A DNA stretch of 37,858 nucleotides, taken from assembly GCA_024694565.1 (NCBI GenBank), contig JAILJR010000187.1, forward strand, positions 1 through 37,858, read 5' to 3'. Below the pieces are notes generated by a model, which searched no databases, was not told the origin of the DNA, and saw only the letters and a program-made list of their open reading frames with translations. The stretch comes from Butyrivibrio sp. GTDB lineage: Bacteria; Bacillota; Clostridia; Lachnospirales; Lachnospiraceae. The position numbers were made by a program, and so were the translations under genes. Shown here piece by piece: positions 18,949 through 26,643 of the stretch (position 1 is its first letter; each line of letters begins with the position of its first letter).

Positions 18949-19965
18949 ATGGCAATTCTTGTTACAGGTGGCGCAGGCTACATCGGATCACACACAGTTG
19001 TTGAGCTTCAGAACGCCGGAGAGGATGTTGTCGTAATGGACAATCTTTCAAATTCCAGCAAAAAGTGTCTGGAGAGAGTAGAAGCTCTGACAGGAAAGAA
19101 GGTTCCTTTCTATGAAGCTGATATAAGAGACAGACAGGCTCTTGAGAAGATCTTTACCAGCGAAAAAATAGACAGTGTAATACATTTTGCCGGGCTCAAG
19201 GCAGTCGGCGAGTCGGTTGCAAAGCCATGGGAATATTATGACAACAATATCACTGGTACGCTTACTCTTGTCGATGTGATGAGAAAGCATGGCTGCAAGA
19301 ATATTATCTTTTCATCATCTGCAACTGTATATGGAGATCCGGCAATAATACCTATTACCGAGGAGTGTCCAAAGGGACAGTGCACTAACCCTTACGGCTG
19401 GACAAAGTCAATGCTGGAGCAGATTCTCTCTGACATACAGAAGGCTGATCAGGAGTGGAATGTGGTACTGCTTAGGTACTTCAATCCTATAGGAGCACAT
19501 AAGAGCGGAACCATCGGAGAGAATCCTAACGGAATACCCAACAACCTCATGCCTTTCATCACACAGGTCGCTGTTGGCAAGCTTCCTAAGCTCAATGTAT
19601 TTGGTAACGACTATGATACACCGGACGGAACCGGAGTCAGGGATTATATCCACGTAGTTGACCTTGCTGTCGGTCATGTCAAGGCTTTAAAGAAGCTTGC
19701 TCCCGGAAGCGGTCTTTCCATCTACAATCTTGGAACAGGAACCGGCTACAGCGTTCTTGATATCGTCAGGAACTTTGAGGAGGCTACAGGCGTTAAGATC
19801 CCTTATGAGATCAAGGACAGGAGACCCGGCGATATAGCAACCTGCTACTCAAAGGCAGACAAGGCTGAGAGAGAGCTGGGCTGGAAGGCTGTGAACGGAA
19901 TCCGTGAAATGTGTGAGGACTCCTGGAGATGGCAGAGCCAGAATCCGAATGGATATGAGGATTAA
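18949..19965 (+). CDS. galE: UDP-glucose 4-epimerase
   Basis: This 338-residue short-chain dehydrogenase-type enzyme interconverts UDP-glucose and UDP-galactose using tightly bound NAD. The N-terminal GGAGYIGSH binds NAD. The active-site Ser lies in FSSSATVYG, and the catalytic pair is Y149 and K153 (NPYGWTKSM). The family segment [12 protein letters not shown] follows. Length is typical. AGAGGT precedes the ATG. The preceding gap (18772-18948) holds a small CTGCC/GGCAG stem near 18880 and probably its promoter. With the upstream pyrophosphorylase it supplies UDP-hexoses for glycan synthesis or galactose use. Confidence 0.97.
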   Translation: MAILVTGGAGYIGSHTVVELQNAGEDVVVMDNLSNSSKKCLERVEALTGKKVPFYEADIRDRQALEKIFTSEKIDSVIHFAGLKAVGESVAKPWEYYDNNITGTLTLVDVMRKHGCKNIIFSSSATVYGDPAIIPITEECPKGQCTNPYGWTKSMLEQILSDIQKADQEWNVVLLRYFNPIGAHKSGTIGENPNGIPNNLMPFITQVAVGKLPKLNVFGNDYDTPDGTGVRDYIHVVDLAVGHVKALKKLAPGSGLSIYNLGTGTGYSVLDIVRNFEEATGVKIPYEIKDRRPGDIATCYSKADKAERELGWKAVNGIREMCEDSWRWQSQNPNGYED

Positions 19966-19995
19966 AACATAACTGAAATAAAAATTCAAAAAGTA

Positions 19996-20030
19996 GAAAG
20001 TTTACCATGATTTCATGGTAAACTTTCTTT
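19996..20030 (+). terminator. Intrinsic terminator after galE
   Basis: GAAAGTTTACCATG pairs with CATGGTAAACTTTC around a 4-nt loop (ATTT), followed by TTT. The stem is 14 bp and perfect. Confidence 0.88.
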
Positions 20031-20109
20031 GTATATAACTATTCATAGGAAAGCAGAAATAAAATTGTTACCTTTGTATTAATTTATGCAGGATTTAGGG
20101 AGCAGTGAT

Positions 20110-20379
20110 ATGTTTAGATTATGGGTCAAAACAGTACAGGACAATCATCTTCTTAAGGACATAACGGTGTGTGACGAAACAGCTGATACAAGAACACATA
20201 AGGTGATGAATGCAATTGAGAAGGCCTGCTACGAGCTGGATCTTCCAAAGCCAATCTGGCTTGACAACACTGTAAAGGATTTCCAGCGTCATGCAAAATG
20301 CCGATTTACAAAGGACTCTTTTATAGAAGATATACCCTTTGACTACATGGAAATACAGGTAATAGAAGAGGAATATTGA
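20110..20379 (+). CDS. Conserved small protein of unknown function
   Basis: This 89-residue soluble protein starts MFRLWVKTVQDN and has a mixed alpha/beta composition, no membrane segment and no recognisable catalytic motif. Its acidic C-terminus ends IEVIEEEY-like. Proteins of this look seem common in Lachnospiraceae, but no function is known to me. The ATG at 20110 is preceded by AGGGAGCAGTGAT; an upstream in-frame ATG at 20086 lacks a ribosome binding site. It stands alone between the galE terminator and the protease gene. Codon use resembles its neighbours, supporting a real gene. Confidence 0.75.
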   Translation: MFRLWVKTVQDNHLLKDITVCDETADTRTHKVMNAIEKACYELDLPKPIWLDNTVKDFQRHAKCRFTKDSFIEDIPFDYMEIQVIEEEY

Positions 20380-20516
20380 CCGGTACTGTTTAAAAATATG
20401 TAACATAAAAAACACAATTCCGTCACAGATAGCTTCTATACTAAGAAGCTGTACTGAAATAAATTTACCGGATAGCTCAGTTCACAGGGCACGTATTGAA
20501 AGGGAGGGTCAGAAAA

Positions 20517-22226
20517 ATGTATGAGGATGAGAGAAAAGAACAGCAGAATACAATAAACAGAGCAGAGGGATCAAACCCTTACAGCAATTATCCAAACGGC
20601 TACAATAGCCCACACAGCGGTCAGCAGTCCTACGGTGCAGGGAAATACAGCGGATCAAATTCCTACGGCGGAGGAAACAGCTATGGCGCCAATAACTATG
20701 GGGGAAATAATGCAGGAAACAGTTCTTATTACTCCTATGGTCAGAACAGCTATAACTACAATCAGAACAACAACCGTGGCTACGGGAATTATCAGTATAA
20801 CACATCGAACATGAACCCCGGAGTTCCTCCGACACCACCTGTTAAGAAGGGAAATCCTGCGGCAAAGATAATTGCTGCAATCTGTGTACTTACTCTTATT
20901 ACAGGAGGAGTTTATTTTGGATACAGCGCTCTTGCAAGAAGGACAGGCAGCTCTGAGCAGGCTGAATCTTCCAAGCCTGCGGCCCAGAGTGAGCAGATTG
21001 CCCAAAGCACAGAGAGCAATACAGTTGAAAGCCAGCAGAGTGATGCTGCTGCAACGCAGAATCAGCCTGAGATCAAGACCACGACTACTTCTTCCGGACA
21101 GACAATGGCAGTAGTTACTGATGTGACCGGAGTTGTTGAAGAGGTTATGCCGGCGATGGTGATAATCCACAATAACTATACTGCTTCTGCCAGCTACTTC
21201 GGATATATCACCAAGGAAGAAGCAACTGCATCGGGAAGCGGAATTATTGTAGGTGAGAATGACAAAGAGCTCCTGATTGCGACCAACTATCATGTTGTGG
21301 AAGGTGCAGACAGCCTGGAGGTAATCTTTACAGATAATACAACAGTTGAGGCTGCGGTAAAGGGAACAGACTCCGGGATGGATCTGGCTGTAATTGCAGT
21401 AATGCTGGATGATATTTCAAATACGACCAGGAGTACGATCAAGGTTGCAACGATTGGCGACAGCAATGCCCTCAAGCTCGGTGAGCCCGCAATAGCAATT
21501 GGAAATGCTCTTGGATATGGACAGTCGGTTACAACCGGTGTAATTTCTGCGCTAAACAGAGAAGTAGAGATGAATGATGGAACGAAGCAGACCTTCATTC
21601 AGACAGATGCAGCAATAAATCCCGGAAACTCCGGAGGAGCACTCTTAAACCTCAAGGGTGAAGTAATAGGCATCAATTCAAACAAGATTGGTGGCGAAGA
21701 GGTCGAAGGCATGGGATATGCCATTCCGATATCAGACGCAAAGCCTATAATAGACAAGCTGATGAATGAGGTTACCAGAATAAAGGTATCAGCTGCGGAC
21801 AGAGGTTATATCGGTATTTCAGGTGTAAGCGTTACGACAGATGTTGCTTCAGCCTATGGGATACCACAGGGCGTGTATGTTGCCGAGATCTCAAGAGGAG
21901 GCGGAGCTGAGGCAGCAGGACTTGAAAAGGGAGATGTCATTACGAAGTTTGATGGAAATGAGATCACTTCAATGGACGACCTTCAGACGAGACTTCAGTA
22001 TTACGCAGCCGGTACAGACGTGACTATAACTGTAAAGCGTCAGAATGGACAGGAATATTCAGAGCATGAGTACACAATCACGCTTGGACGTGGAGCAAAT
22101 TCAGGGAGCGGCTCAGATTCCAATGCAGCTGCGGACGAAGGAGCATCCGGACAGTATGACGGACCTAAAAATGGTGGAAACGGGTCGATGGGCAAGGACG
22201 GTTCCGGCGAAAACGGAGGCAATTAA
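20517..22226 (+). CDS. HtrA/DegP-type membrane-anchored serine protease with PDZ domain
   Basis: The 569-residue product has a cytoplasmic N-terminal region (about 1-110) rich in Asn, Tyr, Gly and Ser, one membrane helix (about 118-141), a Ser/Gln-rich linker, a trypsin-like domain and a C-terminal PDZ domain (about 430-525). The catalytic triad is H259 (NYHVV), D289 (GMDLAV) and S372 (NPGNSGGAL). A Gly/Asn/Ser-rich tail ends the protein. It would degrade misfolded proteins outside the membrane. The ATG at 20517 follows AGGGAGG; an in-frame TTG at 20496 is upstream of that motif and is rejected. It is monocistronic. Confidence 0.94.
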   Translation: MYEDERKEQQNTINRAEGSNPYSNYPNGYNSPHSGQQSYGAGKYSGSNSYGGGNSYGANNYGGNNAGNSSYYSYGQNSYNYNQNNNRGYGNYQYNTSNMNPGVPPTPPVKKGNPAAKIIAAICVLTLITGGVYFGYSALARRTGSSEQAESSKPAAQSEQIAQSTESNTVESQQSDAAATQNQPEIKTTTTSSGQTMAVVTDVTGVVEEVMPAMVIIHNNYTASASYFGYITKEEATASGSGIIVGENDKELLIATNYHVVEGADSLEVIFTDNTTVEAAVKGTDSGMDLAVIAVMLDDISNTTRSTIKVATIGDSNALKLGEPAIAIGNALGYGQSVTTGVISALNREVEMNDGTKQTFIQTDAAINPGNSGGALLNLKGEVIGINSNKIGGEEVEGMGYAIPISDAKPIIDKLMNEVTRIKVSAADRGYIGISGVSVTTDVASAYGIPQGVYVAEISRGGGAEAAGLEKGDVITKFDGNEITSMDDLQTRLQYYAAGTDVTITVKRQNGQEYSEHEYTITLGRGANSGSGSDSNAAADEGASGQYDGPKNGGNGSMGKDGSGENGGN

Positions 22227-22274
22227 GACATATTGAAATGAGACGGACTTCAAAATTTCCTGGCACACCGGGTC

Positions 22275-22305
22275 AAATCCGCAGAGCGTAAAGCTCTGCG
22301 GATTT
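22275..22305 (+). terminator. Intrinsic terminator after the HtrA-type protease gene
   Basis: AAATCCGCAGAGC pairs with GCTCTGCGGATTT across a 5-nt loop; a short T-containing tail follows (ATTGCATTTTGG). The stem is 13 bp and perfect. Confidence 0.8.
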
Positions 22306-22426
22306 ATTGCATTTTGGTGCACTTGAGTGATATCATTAAGTAAGTGTTTATTATAAGAAGCCTGTTTTAAAAATGGTTAGGGCTTAAATGTTAAATAAAC
22401 CGGCATTTACAGATTAGGAGGATAAT

Positions 22427-22717
22427 ATGGGCATCAACAATGTGGATCCGGAGGATGATCAGTTTGCGTACAGATACGACACACAGCTTCTTATAGACAG
22501 GAGAGATGAGGATCTGGATGAGGATGAGATAGCGGATTACATCACTGAAAACTTTGAGGGTAATTCACTGATAGCAGCAGGTGATGAGGATCTGGTCAAG
22601 ATTCACTTTCATACCAATGAACCATGGAAGGTTCTGGAGTATTGCAACAGTATCGGAGAGATCTACGATATTGTGGTAGAGGATATGATAAGGCAGGCAG
22701 CAGGTCTTCAGGGATGA
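22427..22717 (+). CDS. Stand-alone FakA (YloV)-like central-domain protein
   Basis: This 96-residue acidic protein resembles one segment of FakA, the fatty-acid kinase ATP-binding subunit once called dihydroxyacetone-kinase-like. The match is the stretch with YDTQLLI, then GNSLIAAGDEDLVKIHFHTNEPWKVLEY and GEIYDIVVEDMIRQ, where FakA proteins have a conserved VKVHIHTN-type block. The N-terminal kinase (DhaL) domain and the C-terminal part are absent. It has its own AGGAGG ribosome binding site and clean ends, so it looks like a real small gene rather than debris. Function is unknown; a fatty-acid or ligand-binding role is speculative. A small membrane protein follows 20 nt downstream. Confidence 0.72.
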   Translation: MGINNVDPEDDQFAYRYDTQLLIDRRDEDLDEDEIADYITENFEGNSLIAAGDEDLVKIHFHTNEPWKVLEYCNSIGEIYDIVVEDMIRQAAGLQG

Positions 22718-22737
22718 GATAATGACAGGAGGTCAAG

Positions 22738-23211
22738 ATGAAAAACAAAAAGAGGATGATAGGGATTGGGATGTCAATCCGGCTTGGGATTGTCATGAGC
22801 TTTTTCCTGTCACTGACCGGTACGCTGGTTTCAGGTCATTTTACAATAACCTCGTTTTTGATTAGTTTTGTAGTCAGTACAGTAATCAGTCTTTTAATAG
22901 GATTTCTTATTCCTGTAGGACAGGTGACAGAGTCGGTATGCAAAGCGGCAGGGCTGAAGCACGGAACCCTTCCATGCAGATTGCTTGAAGCCTTTATCGC
23001 AAATCTGATCTATACTCCCATAATGACATTTCTTATGGTGTATATGGCATATCAGATGGTGATGAAGCAGACCAACGGCATGGCTCAGCTCAACCTCCTT
23101 GGAATGTATTTCAGGTCTCTTGGAAAATTGTTTTTTGTAGGATTTGTCTTGTTATTCTTTTTTCAGCCTTTGTTCTACCGGCAGCTTATGAAAAAGTACG
23201 AGGATACCTAG
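22738..23211 (+). CDS. Small four-helix membrane protein, function unknown
   Basis: This 157-residue protein has four predicted membrane helices (about 13-33, 37-60, 84-108 and 127-147) and basic ends. The arrangement resembles small DUF2798-like proteins, but I cannot confirm a family. No catalytic or ligand motif is visible. It starts 20 nt after the FakA-like gene with an AGGAGGTCAAG ribosome binding site, so the two are probably co-transcribed. The structured element at 23231 follows its stop codon by 19 nt. Confidence 0.75.
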   Translation: MKNKKRMIGIGMSIRLGIVMSFFLSLTGTLVSGHFTITSFLISFVVSTVISLLIGFLIPVGQVTESVCKAAGLKHGTLPCRLLEAFIANLIYTPIMTFLMVYMAYQMVMKQTNGMAQLNLLGMYFRSLGKLFFVGFVLLFFFQPLFYRQLMKKYEDT

Positions 23212-23230
23212 TGCGCCAAATAATAAATAA

Positions 23231-23337
23231 CTGCAACAAATCCGCCGGGAATTTTTTCAGATGCGAGGCGGAAGAAGGAGTCGATGCGGGCATCGACGAC
23301 TGATGACAACGTGGCATATGGCGACAAGATGTTGCAG
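23231..23337 (+). other. Structured intergenic element with closing stem (candidate ncRNA or dispersed repeat)
   Basis: CTGCAACA (23231-23238) and TGTTGCAG (23330-23337) form a perfect closing stem. Inside are CCGCC (23242-23246) with GGCGG (23267-23271), then GTCGATG/CATCGAC (23280-23286 and 23291-23297) around loop CGGG, and then a near-palindrome around GCATATGG (about 23311-23325). The result looks like a multi-branch junction of about 107 nt. It lies between two same-strand genes and has no ORF of interest. No known RNA family was recognised. Confidence 0.55.
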
Positions 23338-23397
23338 ATAAGTAAAGAAATGCTTGGGACGGTACGCTGGTAATACGGTTATATGGAGTAAACAAAT

Positions 23398-23455
23398 CGG
23401 GAACTGTACAGAAAGAGCAAATGCTTGGGTTTTCTCTGTCAGTTCCCAAGTTTTT
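23398..23455 (+). promoter_or_regulatory. Terminator-like hairpin in the leader of the HAD gene
   Basis: GGGAACTG followed by ACAGAAAGAG pairs with a 3' arm TTTTCTCTGT-CAGTTCCC, giving a stem of about 17 bp with one bulge, and then AAGTTTTT. It ends about 20 nt before the HAD start, immediately ahead of its GGAGG ribosome binding site. It is either the terminator of the upstream unit or an attenuator of the HAD gene. A 12-nt sequence like aaatgcttggga occurs both before it (23347) and in its loop. Confidence 0.5.
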
Positions 23456-23476
23456 GCATGGAGGAAAATTTCAGAT

Positions 23477-24130
23477 ATGTCTGATAAACAGATAAAAGCT
23501 GTTCTTTTTGATCTTGACGGGACACTTACTGATACTGAAAAGTATTATCAGATTGCATGGCCCAAGGCATTTGCTCATTTTGGATACAAAGCTGAGGATT
23601 ATATGCCTCTTGAGCTTCGCTCACTTGGCAGGCCATTTGCGCCAAGGCGGTTACAGGAGTGGTTTGGCGAAGATTTTGACTACAATGAGGTCAGGGAGTA
23701 CAGAAAGAAGCTCGTGGAAGAGCTCATAGCTGAAAACGGAATTCCGCTAAAGCCCGGAGCAAAGGAAATCCTTGAGGCACTTAGAGAGAGGGGGATACTG
23801 ACAGCACTTGTGACTGCAAACAATTACCCCAGGGCTTCCAGATACCTGAAAAAAATTGATCTGTTTGATGATTTTGACAAAATAATCTGCGCAAACATGG
23901 TCTCTCAGGGCAAACCGGCTCCGGACATTTATGCCTATGCATGCCGGGAGCTGTCGCTTCAGCCACATGAGACCTTTGCAGTCGAAGACTCACCAAACGG
24001 AGTTACCAGCGCATATCTTGCAGGCTTCAACGTTATCATGATCCCGGATCTTACAGAGCCCGACGAGGAGCTTTCTGCAAAGATATACAAACGGCTGGAT
24101 TCTCTGATGGATATACTTGACCTGCTCTGA
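23477..24130 (+). CDS. HAD-superfamily phosphatase / phosphoglucomutase-like protein
   Basis: This 217-residue haloacid dehalogenase-like hydrolase has the subfamily I architecture with a helical cap after motif I. Motif I is FDLDGTLTDTE (nucleophile D14 region), motif II is TANN, the Lys of motif III is in QGKPAPDIY, and motif IV is VEDSPNGVTSA. Beta-phosphoglucomutase-like and general sugar phosphatases share this pattern; the substrate is not decided. The ATG at 23477 is preceded by GGAGG and gives the usual family length. The longer open frame back to 23354 runs through the hairpin and is rejected. Confidence 0.88.
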   Translation: MSDKQIKAVLFDLDGTLTDTEKYYQIAWPKAFAHFGYKAEDYMPLELRSLGRPFAPRRLQEWFGEDFDYNEVREYRKKLVEELIAENGIPLKPGAKEILEALRERGILTALVTANNYPRASRYLKKIDLFDDFDKIICANMVSQGKPAPDIYAYACRELSLQPHETFAVEDSPNGVTSAYLAGFNVIMIPDLTEPDEELSAKIYKRLDSLMDILDLL

Positions 24131-24158
24131 TGTACTGCGTGTAAAAGATAAATTAAAT

Positions 24159-24210
24159 AAAGGGCGGCATCAGAAATATGTTTGAAACATATTTCTGACT
24201 GCCGCCCTTT
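24159..24210. terminator. Bidirectional terminator between HAD and prs genes
   Basis: AAAGGGCGGCA pairs with TGCCGCCCTTT, extended by an inner stem CAGAAATATGTTT/AAACATATTTCTG. The stem is long, with T-rich sequence on both sides, between two convergent genes. Confidence 0.9.
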
Positions 24211-24232
24211 GGCTGTTTTTGCAGCTGCTGAA

Positions 24233-25447
24233 TTATCCTTTTCTCTCTGCTTCAAGTGATGCTCTAAGTTCCCCGCTCTTGTAGCGCTCAATTATGTTAT
24301 TGATCCGCTCAATAGGGTCCAGAAGATCACTGATGGAGGCATCATGGTTTAGTGTATCGATAAGGTATGCTATATATTTACTCATGTCGCAGCTGATATA
24401 CCATTCTCTTGAAAGGAGCTCAGGCGACTGATATATCAGATTAGTGGTCAGTATCCTGTCAATGAGACCCTCCTTATAGGCCTCGTCAAATCTTTCAAGG
24501 CCTGCGGTAAAGAGACCAAAGGTTGAGAAGGCGTAGATCCTTGCAGCTTTTCTGGCTTTGAGTGCCTTTGCTACGTCAAGCATGCTCTCGCCGGAGGATA
24601 TCATATCATCGATGATGATAACAGATTTGTCCTCAACGCTTGTTCCGAGGAACTCATGAGAGACGATTGGATTGCGCCCGTCAATTATCTGCGTGTAATC
24701 ACGCCTCTTGTAGAACATTCCCACATCAAGACCAAGAACACTGGCAAGATAGATTGCGCGGCTCATTCCACCCTCGTCAGGGCTTATGACCATCATATGG
24801 TCTGAATCAAGCTGAAGATCCCATACATTGCGAAGGAGTGCTTTTATAAACTGATATGTAGTGCGGACTGTTTCGAAACCATTCAGAGGAATGGCGTTCT
24901 GAACTCTGGCATCATGTGCATCGAAGGTGATAATATTATCAACTCCCATGTTTACCAGCTCCTGAAGAGCAATGGCACAGTCCAGAGATTCACGGGAACT
25001 GCGCTTATGCTGTCTTGACTCATAGAGGAAGGGCATGATCACAGTGATCCTCCTTGCCTTACCGCCGACGGCGGCAATTATCCTCTTGAGATCCTGATAG
25101 TGGTCATCCGGAGACATATGATTCTCCTGACCAAATAAAGAATAGGTTTCGGAGTAGTTGCAGACATCGACCAGAAGATACAGATCGTCTCCACGGACAG
25201 AAGTCTTTATTACTCCCTTTGCTTCGCCGGTTCCAAATCTTGGGATCTCGGCATCTAAAATATAGGATGGGCGCTCATAGCCGGTAAAGGCAAGGCTGCC
25301 CTTGTGCTCATTTTCTCTCTCAGCTCTCCACTTAACGAGGTAATAATCGACCTTCTCTGCAAGTGGCTTGATACCCTTTAAAGGAATCATTCCCAGTGAT
25401 CCTACAGGTATGGTCTCAAGATTACGTTTCTCTTCCCTCTTTGGCAT
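24233..25447 (-). CDS. prs: Ribose-phosphate diphosphokinase (long clostridial form)
   Basis: The 404-residue enzyme makes PRPP from ribose 5-phosphate and ATP. It has a divergent N-terminal part, the central MPFLYESRQHKRSSRES and FDAHDARVQN blocks (equivalent to the canonical YARQDRK and DLH regions), and the PRPP loop VIIIDDMISSGESM. The canonical loop reads DDMIDTAGT, so SSGES is unusual. It is about 90 residues longer than typical bacterial Prs (about 315). Members of this long type exist in Clostridia. Its ATG overlaps the dnaC stop by one base (TAATG), so it is translationally coupled and third in the dnaD-dnaC-prs operon. Confidence 0.88.
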   Translation of the reverse strand: MPKREEKRNLETIPVGSLGMIPLKGIKPLAEKVDYYLVKWRAERENEHKGSLAFTGYERPSYILDAEIPRFGTGEAKGVIKTSVRGDDLYLLVDVCNYSETYSLFGQENHMSPDDHYQDLKRIIAAVGGKARRITVIMPFLYESRQHKRSSRESLDCAIALQELVNMGVDNIITFDAHDARVQNAIPLNGFETVRTTYQFIKALLRNVWDLQLDSDHMMVISPDEGGMSRAIYLASVLGLDVGMFYKRRDYTQIIDGRNPIVSHEFLGTSVEDKSVIIIDDMISSGESMLDVAKALKARKAARIYAFSTFGLFTAGLERFDEAYKEGLIDRILTTNLIYQSPELLSREWYISCDMSKYIAYLIDTLNHDASISDLLDPIERINNIIERYKSGELRASLEAERKG

Positions 25448-26430
25448 TAGAACAAATCCTCGCTTCCTTTTTTTGCAAATTTCTTGACTTTACGGATGTC
25501 CGGTCCAGAAAGCTTTAAAACCTTAAAATTACTTGTAATCCTGGAGAATATTCTGTCGGAATAGGTTCGCTGCAGATCCTCCAGTGAAAGGTTGGTGGTA
25601 ATAAGCGTCGATTTCTTGCGTATGTCCCGCTCATTTAGGAGCGAAAACAGCTCAGAAGAAACAAAGGAGTTTGTCATCTCTGTTCCAAGGTCATCAATGA
25701 TAAGAAGCTCACACTCATAAAGATCGTTGTATAGAGAACGAAGATCCTGCTTGTTTTTTTGACTGAAGGTATTTTCGGATATTAGTCCAAACAAGCCTGT
25801 AGAGCTGAAATATATCACTGAGTGTCCCTTTTTCAGCAGTTCGTCGGCGACACAGACTGACAGGAAGGATTTACCAGTACCAACTGTACCATAAATGAAT
25901 AAATTTTGGTAGTCAGAGTTGAAATTATTTATAAAATCTTCAGCGGCCTTTACAGCACCTTCAAAGCGCTTAAGGTCTTCGCCCTGATAAAACCTTTTTG
26001 ACATCACACGGAAATTGTTCTTCTTTGTCAAAGCCCGGAGATTAGATTTGTCATAGAGAGTTTCTATGATTCGCTGCTTAAAGCAGTGGCACTTTTCGTT
26101 TCCGATATATCCGGTATCCTTGCAGTCCTGACAGGTGTAGCCCATGTCCAGATAATCTGATGAATAACCGGCATCCAGCAGCAGGACTGTCTTTTCTTTT
26201 GCAAGCTCTTCAAGCTGCTTTCTTAAAACGCTCCGGTCCAGCTTTTCCCCGGAAAGGATTCTTCTTCCAAAGGCTACACTTGCGGATGCTGTCTTTTCGT
26301 CAAGCTCCCTGTAGCCGGGTACAAACTCATAAACTGTCTGAAGCCTCTCCTCCTGCTCCTGACGATGAAGAGAACGTCTCTCCTCATATTCGTGCATGAT
26401 AGAATCATACTGTGTGTTAGTAAGTGCCAT
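25447..26430 (-). CDS. dnaC: DnaC/DnaI-type replicative helicase loader
   Basis: This 327-residue AAA+ ATPase delivers the DnaB-type helicase to the replication origin. An N-terminal helical region (about 1-95) precedes a zinc-type cluster with C100, C103, C114 and C116 (CQDC...CHC). The AAA+ core has Walker A GTVGTGKS (181-188) and Walker B LLIIDDLGTE (about 242-251). An Arg-finger region lies in RTYSDRIFSRI. It is downstream of a DnaD-like gene, consistent with primosome loading. AGGAGCG lies ahead of the ATG, and a second AGGAGCG occurs 23 nt further upstream. Confidence 0.93.
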   Translation of the reverse strand: MALTNTQYDSIMHEYEERRSLHRQEQEERLQTVYEFVPGYRELDEKTASASVAFGRRILSGEKLDRSVLRKQLEELAKEKTVLLLDAGYSSDYLDMGYTCQDCKDTGYIGNEKCHCFKQRIIETLYDKSNLRALTKKNNFRVMSKRFYQGEDLKRFEGAVKAAEDFINNFNSDYQNLFIYGTVGTGKSFLSVCVADELLKKGHSVIYFSSTGLFGLISENTFSQKNKQDLRSLYNDLYECELLIIDDLGTEMTNSFVSSELFSLLNERDIRKKSTLITTNLSLEDLQRTYSDRIFSRITSNFKVLKLSGPDIRKVKKFAKKGSEDLF

Positions 26431-26537
26431 TGTGCGCTCCTAAAATTTTACTTTTACCGCTCCTTTGTTTAAATTGCTGACAGAAGCGATAAATGTACCG
26501 TTTCTGCCAGCTTCTGCGGATTCGGGGCAATAAGTAT

Positions 26538-26595
26538 GGCCCTGTACGTGCTCCGGGGAGGGCATGCGCCGCCGCCGGACCAAAAGCACAGGGCC
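26538..26595 (-). promoter_or_regulatory. GC-rich hairpin in the dnaD-dnaC spacer
   Basis: On the minus strand GGCCCTGT pairs with ACAGGGCC, extended inward by GCT/AGC and CCGG/CCGG, with a very GC-rich loop. It lies in the 213-nt spacer between the dnaD-like stop and the dnaC start. A smaller stem CTTTCTG.../CAGAAAG-like lies just after the dnaD stop, and a wobble-containing stem (GCTGgCAGAA/TTCTGtCAGC) lies nearer dnaC. They may cut the operon transcript or tune dnaC; not established. Confidence 0.5.
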
Positions 26596-26643
26596 GAGCT
26601 TATGAGTTTTCTTCTTTTCTGTTTCCCCTGTCAGAAAGAAGAT

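Noticed and set aside
20655..21293. 212-residue open frame antisense to the HtrA-type protease
   Set aside because: It mirrors the low-complexity N-terminal region of the protease; the sense frame has a full catalytic triad and domain structure.
23354..23476. Longer N-terminus for the HAD protein
   Set aside because: The extra 41 codons pass through the terminator-like hairpin and lack a ribosome binding site. The ATG at 23477 has GGAGG and yields the normal family start.
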